From assembly GCF_001457035.1 (NCBI RefSeq), contig NZ_KQ758619.1:310001-374000 (forward strand): 64,000 nucleotides of DNA, given 5' to 3'. This stretch comes from Fictibacillus enclensis (GTDB taxonomy: Bacteria > Bacillota > Bacilli > Bacillales > Fictibacillaceae). The notes below the pieces were generated by a model, which ran no database searches, had not been told where the DNA came from, and saw only the letters and a list, made by a program, of their open reading frames with translations. Below are positions 27,819 through 35,929 of this stretch, in pieces. The first letter of the stretch is position 1. Each line of letters starts with the position of its first letter. A program made the translations under genes and the position numbers.

Positions 27819-28865
27819 ATGCTGGAGCCAAAGGTTATGAAGCTTTTATTGGACGGAACGGTCATTCCAGCCCATCCCTTGGCCCTGAATCGGAACCGTC
27901 AGCTTGATGAAACGAGCCAGAGGAGACTTACAAACTATTATATGGATTCCGGTGCAGGTGGAATAGCGGTTGGTGTTCATACGACCCAATTTGAAATCAG
28001 GGATCCAATGTTTAATCTCTATGAAAAAGTGCTGCGGCTTGCGGCCGAAGAAGTAGATAAAAGAGAACTGCAGCACCCGTTTATCAAAGTGGCCGGAATT
28101 TGCGGTAGCACCGAACAGGCCGAGAGAGAGGCGTTCATTGCAAGATCTATGGGCTATGATCTCGGTCTGCTTAGCCCTGGCGGACTGAATGACTTAACGG
28201 AGGCTGAGATGCTCGAGAGGACAAGTAGGGTTTCAGAGATTCTGCCGGTGTTTGGCTTTTATCTTCAGCCCTCTGTTGGAGGCCGCGTCTTCTCATACGA
28301 CTTTTGGCGGGCGTTCGCCGACATTCCCAATGTACATGCGATCAAGATGGCACCGTTCAACCGATATCAGACGCTGGATGTGATCCGGGCGGTCTGCCAT
28401 TCTGAGAGGCGGGATGAGATCGCTCTTTACACAGGAAACGATGATAATATCGTTCAAGACCTTCTCACTTCCTATGAAATCATTGTGGAGGGACAGACAG
28501 TCAGAAAAGAAATTGTAGGCGGCCTGCTTGGACATTGGGCGGTTTGGACGAAAAAGGCGGTCGAACTGCTCGATGAGATCAAGCAGGTGCGTAATAGTGG
28601 CAGTATTCCTGCTTCGCTGCTGCAGAAAAGCCTTGAAATTACAGATGCGAATGCCGTTTTCTTTGATGCGGCGAATGGTTTTAAAGGATGTATTGCCGGC
28701 ATCAATGAAGTGCTTGCCCGCCAGGGACTCCTACAGGGCAATTGGTGTCTGCTTGAAAAAGAGCATTTAAGTCCCGGCCAGTCCGAGGAAATCGACAGGG
28801 TGTACAGAGACTATCCCCATTTAAACGATGATGACTTCGTTAAGGCTTGCATGCATTCTTCATAA
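27819..28865 (+). CDS. Dihydrodipicolinate synthase-family aldolase/lyase
   Basis: A 348-residue TIM-barrel protein of the DapA/N-acetylneuraminate lyase superfamily, which works through a lysine Schiff base on 2-keto acids. The predicted Schiff-base lysine is K176 in HAIKMAPFNRYQT; 'SGAGGIAVGVHTTQFE' corresponds to the substrate-binding GTTGE region, but with changed residues. It is about 50 residues longer than DapA. I chose ATG 27819, which has AGGGAG nine bases upstream, rather than the upstream frame that overlaps the previous gene. Paired with the epimerase-like gene; probably catabolic, not lysine synthesis. Confidence 0.82.
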   Translation: MLEPKVMKLLLDGTVIPAHPLALNRNRQLDETSQRRLTNYYMDSGAGGIAVGVHTTQFEIRDPMFNLYEKVLRLAAEEVDKRELQHPFIKVAGICGSTEQAEREAFIARSMGYDLGLLSPGGLNDLTEAEMLERTSRVSEILPVFGFYLQPSVGGRVFSYDFWRAFADIPNVHAIKMAPFNRYQTLDVIRAVCHSERRDEIALYTGNDDNIVQDLLTSYEIIVEGQTVRKEIVGGLLGHWAVWTKKAVELLDEIKQVRNSGSIPASLLQKSLEITDANAVFFDAANGFKGCIAGINEVLARQGLLQGNWCLLEKEHLSPGQSEEIDRVYRDYPHLNDDDFVKACMHSS

Positions 28866-28868
28866 GGA

Positions 28869-28907
28869 AAAGGAGGAACCCTTCGTTACGTAAAGGGTTC
28901 CTCCTTT
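28869..28907 (+). terminator. Bidirectional terminator between convergent genes
   Basis: AAAGGAGGAACCCTT pairs perfectly with AAGGGTTCCTCCTTT (loop of about 8). It separates the aldolase gene from the minus-strand allophanate hydrolase gene, which ends at 28915. Confidence 0.85.
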
Positions 28908-28914
28908 GTGTTTG

Positions 28915-30660
28915 TTACTGCTTATAATTACGCCAGCCACCAAGGTGAGAAATATCATCTGCCGTTTCAGCAGCCACTCCTTCGCAAATAAATCCGGGGA
29001 CCACGGTTCCATCTTCAAGCTCGACTTTTCCAATGCCAAGCGGTGCGGGAATCAACGAGGAAAAGTAGCCAAGCTCAGAGAGCGGCATATTCCAAAGCTC
29101 CAGCTCAATAGAAGCACCGTCCACTCCCGAGCGGATCAAGCCCGGCTTCCTTGGCACAGTATCTAACGAAACCAGCTTGTAAAACGGTGCGGTTCTGGCT
29201 TCCCGGACAAATGAAGCGCCATGTTCTTTCATCTGCTTTTCAAGGGCAAAGCCACGCATGTGCAGTCCGCATACCGCCAAAAGAACAGAGGTTTCGTTTG
29301 CCGGCTGGGATTTGCCTGTCAGGAACGCTTTAGAAAGACCGGTGATCAAGTGTTCATTTTCAGGACCCGAGAACAAGGTAATGCCAAACGGGAGCTCGCT
29401 GCCGGCATCCTTGGCAGGAATGTTCACTGCACACAAATCCAAAAGATTGCAGTGGTTTGTATAAAGGCCCATTTTGCTGTTGGTTTCAATCGGATTTTCT
29501 CTTACTTCTTCCCGAGTCCACGTACCACCGGCAGTTGGCATGATGAGCACCGCGTTTTTGAGCTGCTGATGCGCTTTTTGTTTAAAGCTCTGGAGTTTAT
29601 GCATCGCTTTGAACAAAGAGGCTGCAGTATATTCAGGTTTTGCTCCTGAACGAAGGACCGTTTCTGTCACAGGAAAAACAGTCTGCTCATGAGCTGTAAT
29701 AAATTCTCCGAGCGCCGCCCAGCGCTCCGCCACCCATGGTCCGTCATACAGTACAGCTGCCGCCTCGGACAAATAGCTTCCATCAATATATTCAACAGGA
29801 AGTCCGAGTTTTTTTACCTCCGTAACGGCAGTTTCCCAGGCTTTTTCGTATTGTTCTGCGAAAGGGCCATAAAATGATAATGGTTCTTTCAGCAAACAAA
29901 TTTTTTCAGGAAGAGCAGAGGTCCGGCGTTTAACCGAACGTGACCAAGGATCACTTTCATCAAAGCCGCGCACCACTTCATCCACCAGCATCGCATCCTC
30001 TATGGAGTGAGCAAAAACGGTGACACAATCCAGACTGGCGCAGGCTGGGACCACCCCTTTTACCGGCCAGGCACCCAGGCTTGGTTTATAACCGATCAGA
30101 CGGTTCAATCCCGCCGGAACACGGCCGGAGCCGGCAGTGTCTGTGCCGAGTGAAAAGGCAGCCTGGCCCCGGGCCACAGCAACGGCTGAGCCGGAGCTCG
30201 ATCCGCCGCTGATAAGGTCTGGGTTCAATGCGTTTTTTGCCTCGCCGTACGGGCTTCTTGTTCCAACAAGGCCGGTCGCGAACTGGTCAAGATTGGTTTT
30301 TCCGAGCGGGATCGCACCGGCTTCAATGAGACGGTGAATGATCGTGGCGTCTTCATCTGGATGATAGGTGTACTCTGGACATCCCGCCGTAGTGGGAATG
30401 CCAGCCAGATCGATGTTATCTTTTAGGGCAAAAGGTATGCCCCAAAGAGGAGAGGTTTCAGGGTCTTTTTCCTTCAATCCGTCCAAAAAGGGCTGGATGC
30501 TTTCCTGTGCAGGAGGGGTAATCCAAATGTTGTAGTCCCGGTCGGCTTCTGCCCGGGAAATAATTTCGCTGACAAGCGCTTCAGGCGTCAGTAAGCCCGA
30601 CCGGTACTTCTCTCTTAAATCAAGAATGGATAACGTTTTTGGAAGATTCATGGTTTTCAT
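28915..30660 (-). CDS. atzF: Allophanate hydrolase (AtzF type)
   Basis: A 581-residue amidase-signature enzyme that hydrolyses allophanate to CO2 and ammonia. The Ser-cisSer-Lys machinery is visible: the lysine in 'PFALKDNIDLAG', SGGSSSGSAVAVA with the first serine, and DTAGSGRVPAG with the nucleophile. The C-terminal ~130 residues form the second allophanate-hydrolase domain ('LLAVCGLHMRGFALE', 'YFSSLIPAPLGIGKVEL'). The start at 30660 has AGGCAGG nearby; the gene overlaps the end of the carboxylase gene by 41 bases, so the two are coupled. It is the last gene of the riboswitch-controlled operon and finishes guanidine (or urea) breakdown. Confidence 0.92.
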   Translation of the reverse strand: MKTMNLPKTLSILDLREKYRSGLLTPEALVSEIISRAEADRDYNIWITPPAQESIQPFLDGLKEKDPETSPLWGIPFALKDNIDLAGIPTTAGCPEYTYHPDEDATIIHRLIEAGAIPLGKTNLDQFATGLVGTRSPYGEAKNALNPDLISGGSSSGSAVAVARGQAAFSLGTDTAGSGRVPAGLNRLIGYKPSLGAWPVKGVVPACASLDCVTVFAHSIEDAMLVDEVVRGFDESDPWSRSVKRRTSALPEKICLLKEPLSFYGPFAEQYEKAWETAVTEVKKLGLPVEYIDGSYLSEAAAVLYDGPWVAERWAALGEFITAHEQTVFPVTETVLRSGAKPEYTAASLFKAMHKLQSFKQKAHQQLKNAVLIMPTAGGTWTREEVRENPIETNSKMGLYTNHCNLLDLCAVNIPAKDAGSELPFGITLFSGPENEHLITGLSKAFLTGKSQPANETSVLLAVCGLHMRGFALEKQMKEHGASFVREARTAPFYKLVSLDTVPRKPGLIRSGVDGASIELELWNMPLSELGYFSSLIPAPLGIGKVELEDGTVVPGFICEGVAAETADDISHLGGWRNYKQ

Positions 30661-33600
30661 GAGCGGTACCTGCCTTTTCTTTTGATAGAGACACAATGAG
30701 CTGGCCGGCATGGACTTCATCCCCCGGCGAAACATCAACGGATCGAACGGTTCCGTCAAACGGCGAAACTTGAGGAAATTCCATTTTCATACTTTCTTCG
30801 ATAATGAGCACGTCGCCTTTTCTGACAGAATCACCCGGTGCGACAAGAACTTTCCATATGCTGCCCGGCAGTGTGCAGCGAACGGCTTCCGCGCCTTCCG
30901 GAAGCACTTCTTCCGTCATTTCGGCCGCTTCGTGAACGGACACGTATTCTGCAAGATTTTGAGCTTTCCAGCTTTCGCGCTCCGCCCGGAAAGCAGCCTG
31001 CTGTGTCTCGCGGAACTCCTGGGCACTTTCCTCAATCGATTCCAAAAAGCTGAGGTAATCGCTCAGTTTAAACGTCGTTTCTGTCACATCCACTTGGAAT
31101 CTGCCTCGCAAAAATTCCTCGCGCATGTCTGTCAGTTCCTCTGTACTCACCGGATAAAACTGAATCTGATCAAAGAAACGAAGCAGCCATGGCCTGTCTT
31201 TTTGGAAGTTTTCCGTATCTCTTTTACCGTTCCAAACCTGTACGGTCCGGCCGACAAACTGATAGCCGCCAGGGCCTTCCATTCCATAGATACACATATA
31301 CGATCCGCCGATTCCTACTGCGTTTTCCGGTGTCCAGGTCCGTGCTGGATTGTATTTGGTGGTGACCAGCCGGTGGCGAGGGTCAACCGGGGTGGCAACC
31401 GGAGCTCCGAGATAAACATCACCCAATCCAAGTACAAGATAATTAGCGTTAAAAACAATCTCTTTCACGTCGTCAATATCATTTAGCCCGTTTACCCGCC
31501 GGATAAACTCCAGGTTGCTCGGGCACCATGGTGCATCGGGCCGGACATTTTTCTGGTAGCGGTCGATGGCCAGCTGTGTGGCCGGGTCATCCCAGGAGAG
31601 GGGAAGACGCACGATTCGTGAAGGCACTTCAATTTCCTCAAGAGGAGGAAGCTGCTCATTTATCGCCGCGATTTCCTTGGCAAGCAAGGAGACGGTCATT
31701 CGCGATGCATCAATATGTACCTGCAGCGACCGGATGCCTGGTGTCAGATCCAGCACCGGCAGATCACTGCGTTTACCGATGGCTTCCATCAACGCATGAA
31801 CCTTAAATCGGAGGACAAGATCCAACTCCATTTCGCCGTATTCCACCAGCACGTTCTCATCTCCTGCCGCCCGGATGGTAAAAGGAATCCGTCCTTTCTC
31901 CTGATGAGCGAGAACCGGATAATTCTGTGAAAGACGTTCTGCAATAGTTGGCAATCCGGGAAGTTCAGCAGCTCCGGACGGATCAGCAATCCTGACTAGG
32001 AAATCCTCCTGTGACGCACGCAGCTGTTCCGCCTCTTCCAATGTCAGGAGCTGAAATTGTACCGTGTCACCGGCATGAAGCTGACCAATCTTCCAAAACT
32101 CTGCAGAAGCCGTTGTTACGGGGCAAACAAATCCCCCCAGGCTTGGGCCATCGGGACCGAGGAGGATTGGCATGTCACCGGTCAAATCCAGTGTGCCGAC
32201 TGCATAGGCATTGTCGTGAATGTTGGAAGGATGCAGACCGGCCTCACCTCCGTCTTCACGTGTCCAGAGCGGCGCAGGTCCGATCAGCCGCACACCGGTG
32301 CGCGAGCTGTTAAAATGAACCTCCCATTTCGTTTCCGTCAGCTGCTGTAAGTAGTCAGGCTGTAAAAATTCCTCCGTGCAATGGGGACCGGGAATGACAC
32401 CAATCGTCCATTCATTTGTGAGCCGAGGGCTTTTTTCGGCAGGCAGCCATGTAACAGATGGCGCACCACCTTCATTCAGCCGAAGCACGTCACCTGTTCT
32501 GAGCGCACGGCCGCCGTGACCGCCAAAGCCTCCCAGTGTAAAGGTGGACGCACTGCCAAGGTGGAGAGGCATATCCAATCCGCCGGCCACGAGAAGATAC
32601 GAACGCATGCCTTTCACTGCTTCCCCCAGCATAAGCACTTGTCCGCGTCGAGCCTTGATAACGCGGTACATGGGGATGTCCTTACCATCCAATTTTGGCT
32701 GCATATCCGCCCCGGTCAGGCAAAAGACAGTCTCCGAACGAAAAGAATACGAACCGCCGCGCAGCGTAAATTCCAAACCAGCAGCGTTATCCTGATTACC
32801 GAGGAGTTGGTTGCCGATGCGGAAGGCGAAAGGATCCATCGGACCGCACGGCGGAACGCCGACATCCCAGTGCCCGGTGCGGCCTGGCCAATCCTGGACG
32901 GTCGTCTGGATACCGCCGTCGATGACTTCGATCGCCTGTTCCGCAGGAGAGAAGTTCTTCAGCATTTGTGTATACACTTTGCCCGACCGGCAGTCTTCGT
33001 CCTCCAGTAAAGCGCCGATATACTGAAGGTTGGTTGTGACCCCATAAAAGCGTGTGTCCGCAAGCGCATCAGCGAGCCGGTCGAGTGCTTCATCACGGGT
33101 GTCGGCATGAACGATAATCTTGGCCAGCATCGGATCATATAGAGGGGTAACCACCAGTCCGTCTCGGATCCATGTCTCCACACGCGCCTGGTCTGAAAAG
33201 TAGACCCCATCAAGTTTTCCGCCGCTTGGCCGGAAATCCTGCTGGCAGTCCTCGGCATAAATTCGTGCCTGAATACTGTGTCCTTTTGGCGAATCATACA
33301 GCGAATGAAGACCTTTTAGTTCATTAGCGGCTTCACAAACCATCCATTCCACCAGATCAATCTTCAGCACTTCTTCGGTCACGCCATGCTCGACCTGCAG
33401 GCGGGTATTCACTTCAAGGAAATAAAATTGCTCCGTCTTTGGATCGTATAAAAATTCAACGGTTCCGGCACTGCGGTACCCGACATCCTCCGCCAAACGT
33501 TTGGCCGCTCCGTGCATTTCCTCACGAACCGAAGGAGCCAAACATGGGGCAGGGCTTTCTTCTACAATTTTTTGATTACGGCGCTGGATGGAACAGTCCC

Positions 33601-34276
33601 GTTCTCCGAGTGCCGCAACCTCACCAAAAGCATTACCGAAAATCTGCACTTCCACGTGCCTGGCTTTTTGAATGTACTTTTCCAGAAAGACTCCGCCATT
33701 GCTGAAGTTGGTCTGGGCTAGACGGCCCACCGAGTCAAAGGCGTCCGTTAATGCCTGATTGTCAGCACACACCCGCATGCCGATTCCGCCCCCGCCGGCT
33801 GTGCTCTTGAGCATGACTGGATACCCGATTTTTTCTGCTTCTGCGACCGCTTTCTCCAGGCTGGTGATCAGCGATGTGCCGGGCAGAAGAGGAACACCCG
33901 CTTTTTCAGCGAGAGCACGAGCAGAGTGCTTGAGGCCGAATTGTTCAATTTGCTCGGGAGATGGCCCGATAAACGCAATGCCCTTTTCCTCGCAGGCTCG
34001 TGCAAATGCGGCATTTTCACTTAAAAACCCATAGCCCGGATGGATGGCTTCCGCTCCGGTATCTTGTGCGATTTTAAGAATAAGCTCGGCATTCAGGTAG
34101 CTGTCTTTCGCCGGGCCTTCGCCAATCAGAACGGCTTCATCTGCAAGATCCACATGCAGGCTGTCCTGATCTGCTTTTGTATACACGGCGACCGATGAAA
34201 TTCCCATCTTTCGCAGAGTCCGTTCAATCCGGACGGCGATGGCTCCTCGGTTGGCAATCAATACTTTTTTAAACAT
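30620..34276 (-). CDS. Biotin-dependent guanidine/urea carboxylase
   Basis: A 1218-residue carboxylase. Residues ~1-445 are biotin carboxylase (ATP-grasp; MLKSTAGGGGIGMR, then FLEVNTRLQVEHGVTEEV). Residues ~460-770 are the KipA-like (AHS2) and ~790-1010 the KipI-like (AHS1) carboxyltransferase parts, and ~1140-1218 is the biotinyl domain with the biotinylated K1164 in ESMKME. This layout is shared by urea carboxylase and by the enzymes shown to prefer guanidine. The guanidine-I riboswitch upstream and the two DUF1989 genes argue for guanidine: guanidine + bicarbonate + ATP gives carboxyguanidine. The reading frame alone does not decide between substrates. 23 bases separate it from the preceding deiminase subunit gene. 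Confidence 0.92.
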   Translation of the reverse strand: MFKKVLIANRGAIAVRIERTLRKMGISSVAVYTKADQDSLHVDLADEAVLIGEGPAKDSYLNAELILKIAQDTGAEAIHPGYGFLSENAAFARACEEKGIAFIGPSPEQIEQFGLKHSARALAEKAGVPLLPGTSLITSLEKAVAEAEKIGYPVMLKSTAGGGGIGMRVCADNQALTDAFDSVGRLAQTNFSNGGVFLEKYIQKARHVEVQIFGNAFGEVAALGERDCSIQRRNQKIVEESPAPCLAPSVREEMHGAAKRLAEDVGYRSAGTVEFLYDPKTEQFYFLEVNTRLQVEHGVTEEVLKIDLVEWMVCEAANELKGLHSLYDSPKGHSIQARIYAEDCQQDFRPSGGKLDGVYFSDQARVETWIRDGLVVTPLYDPMLAKIIVHADTRDEALDRLADALADTRFYGVTTNLQYIGALLEDEDCRSGKVYTQMLKNFSPAEQAIEVIDGGIQTTVQDWPGRTGHWDVGVPPCGPMDPFAFRIGNQLLGNQDNAAGLEFTLRGGSYSFRSETVFCLTGADMQPKLDGKDIPMYRVIKARRGQVLMLGEAVKGMRSYLLVAGGLDMPLHLGSASTFTLGGFGGHGGRALRTGDVLRLNEGGAPSVTWLPAEKSPRLTNEWTIGVIPGPHCTEEFLQPDYLQQLTETKWEVHFNSSRTGVRLIGPAPLWTREDGGEAGLHPSNIHDNAYAVGTLDLTGDMPILLGPDGPSLGGFVCPVTTASAEFWKIGQLHAGDTVQFQLLTLEEAEQLRASQEDFLVRIADPSGAAELPGLPTIAERLSQNYPVLAHQEKGRIPFTIRAAGDENVLVEYGEMELDLVLRFKVHALMEAIGKRSDLPVLDLTPGIRSLQVHIDASRMTVSLLAKEIAAINEQLPPLEEIEVPSRIVRLPLSWDDPATQLAIDRYQKNVRPDAPWCPSNLEFIRRVNGLNDIDDVKEIVFNANYLVLGLGDVYLGAPVATPVDPRHRLVTTKYNPARTWTPENAVGIGGSYMCIYGMEGPGGYQFVGRTVQVWNGKRDTENFQKDRPWLLRFFDQIQFYPVSTEELTDMREEFLRGRFQVDVTETTFKLSDYLSFLESIEESAQEFRETQQAAFRAERESWKAQNLAEYVSVHEAAEMTEEVLPEGAEAVRCTLPGSIWKVLVAPGDSVRKGDVLIIEESMKMEFPQVSPFDGTVRSVDVSPGDEVHAGQLIVSLSKEKAGTAHENHESSKNVIHS

Positions 34277-34299
34277 GGTGTATTCCTCCCTCTCTCAAG

Positions 34300-34950
34300 T
34301 CAGTTATCCCAGATTAACAGCCGGATCGGTGTCGGGTTGTAGCCATTGCATGGATTGTTTAATTGCGGGCAGTTGCTGATGAGCACTAGCGTGCGGCTGA
34401 CCGCCTGCATCTCCACATACTTGCCCGGCGCTGAAACGCCGTCCTCAAACGTCAGTCCGCCGTCAGGAGTTAGTGGAACATTCATAAAAAAGTTCACATT
34501 TGGCGCAAGGTCGCGTTTATTGAACACATTGCCATATTGGGAAAGCTGCAGCATAAAGGTGTCCCGGCAATTGTGCATAGGAAGCGTGTCGTGTGAATAG
34601 CGGACGGTGTTGCTCTGGGCCGAACAGGCTCCGCCAAGTGTATCGTGGCGTCCGCATGTATCGGCAACGATTTGTACCAGTTCTTTCCCGGATTCAGCAA
34701 CAAGGACAGAGCCTGTTGTCAGGTAAACATTTCCTTGACGCTGGATCGTATTTACTGCGCTATAGTGGTCAGACGGATGATCTGCATCATAAAAAACGGT
34801 GTCCGCCGCCTGGTTTCCTTCCAAATCGACAATTCTCAAAACCTGTCCAGGTTCAAGCGTGTATGTCCAGCCTTCACCGGCAGGAAGGGTTACATCATAT
34901 AGGGCATTCTCCGCTTTTCGTTCGCTTGCAGCATATTGCAATACAGCCAT
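34300..34950 (-). CDS. cgdB: DUF1989 protein, probable carboxyguanidine deiminase subunit (urea carboxylase-associated protein 2)
   Basis: A 216-residue DUF1989 (urea carboxylase-associated) protein. The conserved metal-site pattern is seen in VADTCGRHDTLGGACS and HNCRDTF, with two Cys and several His. In the guanidine pathway two such proteins form CgdAB, which removes ammonia from carboxyguanidine to give allophanate. The symbol follows that pairing; which of the two is A or B is a guess from size and order. The ATG overlaps the stop of the preceding gene (ATG and TAA share bases at 34948-34952), indicating equal, coupled synthesis, as expected for a two-subunit enzyme. Confidence 0.85.
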   Translation of the reverse strand: MAVLQYAASERKAENALYDVTLPAGEGWTYTLEPGQVLRIVDLEGNQAADTVFYDADHPSDHYSAVNTIQRQGNVYLTTGSVLVAESGKELVQIVADTCGRHDTLGGACSAQSNTVRYSHDTLPMHNCRDTFMLQLSQYGNVFNKRDLAPNVNFFMNVPLTPDGGLTFEDGVSAPGKYVEMQAVSRTLVLISNCPQLNNPCNGYNPTPIRLLIWDN

Positions 34951-35678
34951 TACGCAATTCCTCCTTTTGTAAGCTTTTCATCCTTCCATGTGTTTTCAAA
35001 GGCACGGCGGTTTTCCGGACAATGATTCACGCATAGATCGTCCTCGGCAACAGGCGCCGCGTCCGTCACCAGAAGTTCAATCGGCACTGAAGGATAGCTG
35101 CTGGAGGAATCGAGTGGATTCGGTGTGTTGGAAACCATCAAAATGACATCCATCTCTGTTCTAAGAGTAATGACATCCCCTTTTTTAGAGTGGCCGTGAA
35201 CAAAATGCAGTTCACCATCCTCGTTGCAGAATACTTTGGAAAATAAGTTGACGACAGGGACCAGATCCCTTACAGTCATGCCTTGGCGGAACAGCTCCAC
35301 CTTGAAATTTTCATCTCCGCTTCGGTACCAGTCATTTCTTTTCTTTTGATAGGAGGTCTTACCAAACCGCTCATCTACGGTTTTTCGGGTAACGTATCCT
35401 GAAAGAGGATCATGCCAGCCAAGGGAATCTTCTGTAATACTGGCCATCACACGCCCGTTATCGCTCATCAGGACATGTCCGGCGGTTAAATGGGAAGTAT
35501 GCTGGGCTTTCAGGGTATCCGGCATGTTATAACGTTCTGCCGTGTTACTGGCGTTATATAAAAGCAAGGAAACATTCGCACCATCACCAAGGGCGGTAAA
35601 CGTGATTTGTTTTCCGCGCTGGATCGTCACCGACCACTTTCCTCCGGCAGGGATTACATAGGAATCAGTTTGCATCAT
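34950..35678 (-). CDS. cgdA: DUF1989 protein, probable carboxyguanidine deiminase subunit (urea carboxylase-associated protein 1)
   Basis: A 242-residue DUF1989 protein, first gene of the guanidine operon. It resembles its partner in fold but lacks part of its cysteine pattern ('ITEDSLGWHDPLSG' where the partner has the TCGRHD motif), so the partner probably holds the metal site. I chose the ATG at 35678, with AAGGAG six bases upstream. Codons further upstream run through the riboswitch terminator and are not real protein. The start lies about 20 bases after the terminator U-run, so translation depends on antitermination. Confidence 0.86.
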   Translation of the reverse strand: MMQTDSYVIPAGGKWSVTIQRGKQITFTALGDGANVSLLLYNASNTAERYNMPDTLKAQHTSHLTAGHVLMSDNGRVMASITEDSLGWHDPLSGYVTRKTVDERFGKTSYQKKRNDWYRSGDENFKVELFRQGMTVRDLVPVVNLFSKVFCNEDGELHFVHGHSKKGDVITLRTEMDVILMVSNTPNPLDSSSSYPSVPIELLVTDAAPVAEDDLCVNHCPENRRAFENTWKDEKLTKGGIA

Positions 35679-35698
35679 GAACAGCTCCTTTTTAGAAA

Positions 35699-35744
35699 TA
35701 AAAAAAGACAAAAGCCTGGGAGAATTGGTGGTCATCTCCCAGGC
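35699..35744 (-). terminator. Riboswitch-controlled terminator ahead of cgdA
   Basis: On the minus strand, GCCTGGGAGA and TCTCCCAGGC form a perfect 10-bp stem, followed by a U-rich tract (TTTTGTCTTTTTTT). The 5' arm is also the conserved 3' end of the aptamer, so ligand binding should block the hairpin. Confidence 0.9.
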
Positions 35745-35832
35745 TTTTATCCTTCCGTGTATACAGCGGCTGCTGTACGCTCTCTCTCGGACCAGACTTT
35801 AAAGTGACGCTTTAAACGGAACCCTAGACAGC
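35734..35832 (-). promoter_or_regulatory. Guanidine-I (ykkC) riboswitch ahead of the guanidine operon
   Basis: Read on the minus strand, the leader shows the ykkC class I hallmarks in order: CTAGGGTTCCG (5' side, ending near 35827), a variable AT-rich stem, TCTGGTCCGAGAGAG, a stem (GTACAGCAGCCGCTGTA), then CACGGAAGGATAAAAGCCTG at the 3' side. The 3' end overlaps the terminator arm, a classic antitermination platform. This class binds guanidinium and activates carboxylase, transporter and exporter genes. The aptamer's 'ACGGAAGG' differs from the more usual ACGGAGGG by one base. Confidence 0.95.
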
Positions 35833-35881
35833 TTTTTTGTTTCCGGCAATCTTGCGGAAACGTCTATTGGTTTGTGAATAC

Positions 35882-35911
35882 AGTATAACGTTCAAAAAAG
35901 TCCGAAAACAA
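35882..35911 (-). promoter_or_regulatory. Candidate promoter of the guanidine operon
   Basis: On the minus strand, TTGTTT (35906-35911), an 18-base spacer and TATACT (35882-35887) lie about 50 bases upstream of the aptamer. A GTTTCCG/CGGAAAC hairpin (about 35839-35861) lies between the promoter and the aptamer. Confidence 0.5.
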
Positions 35912-35929
35912 TAAACGTGTTAGATTTTC

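Noticed and set aside
30710-31486. Plus-strand frame of 258 codons
   Set aside because: Antisense to the carboxylase gene; no family features.
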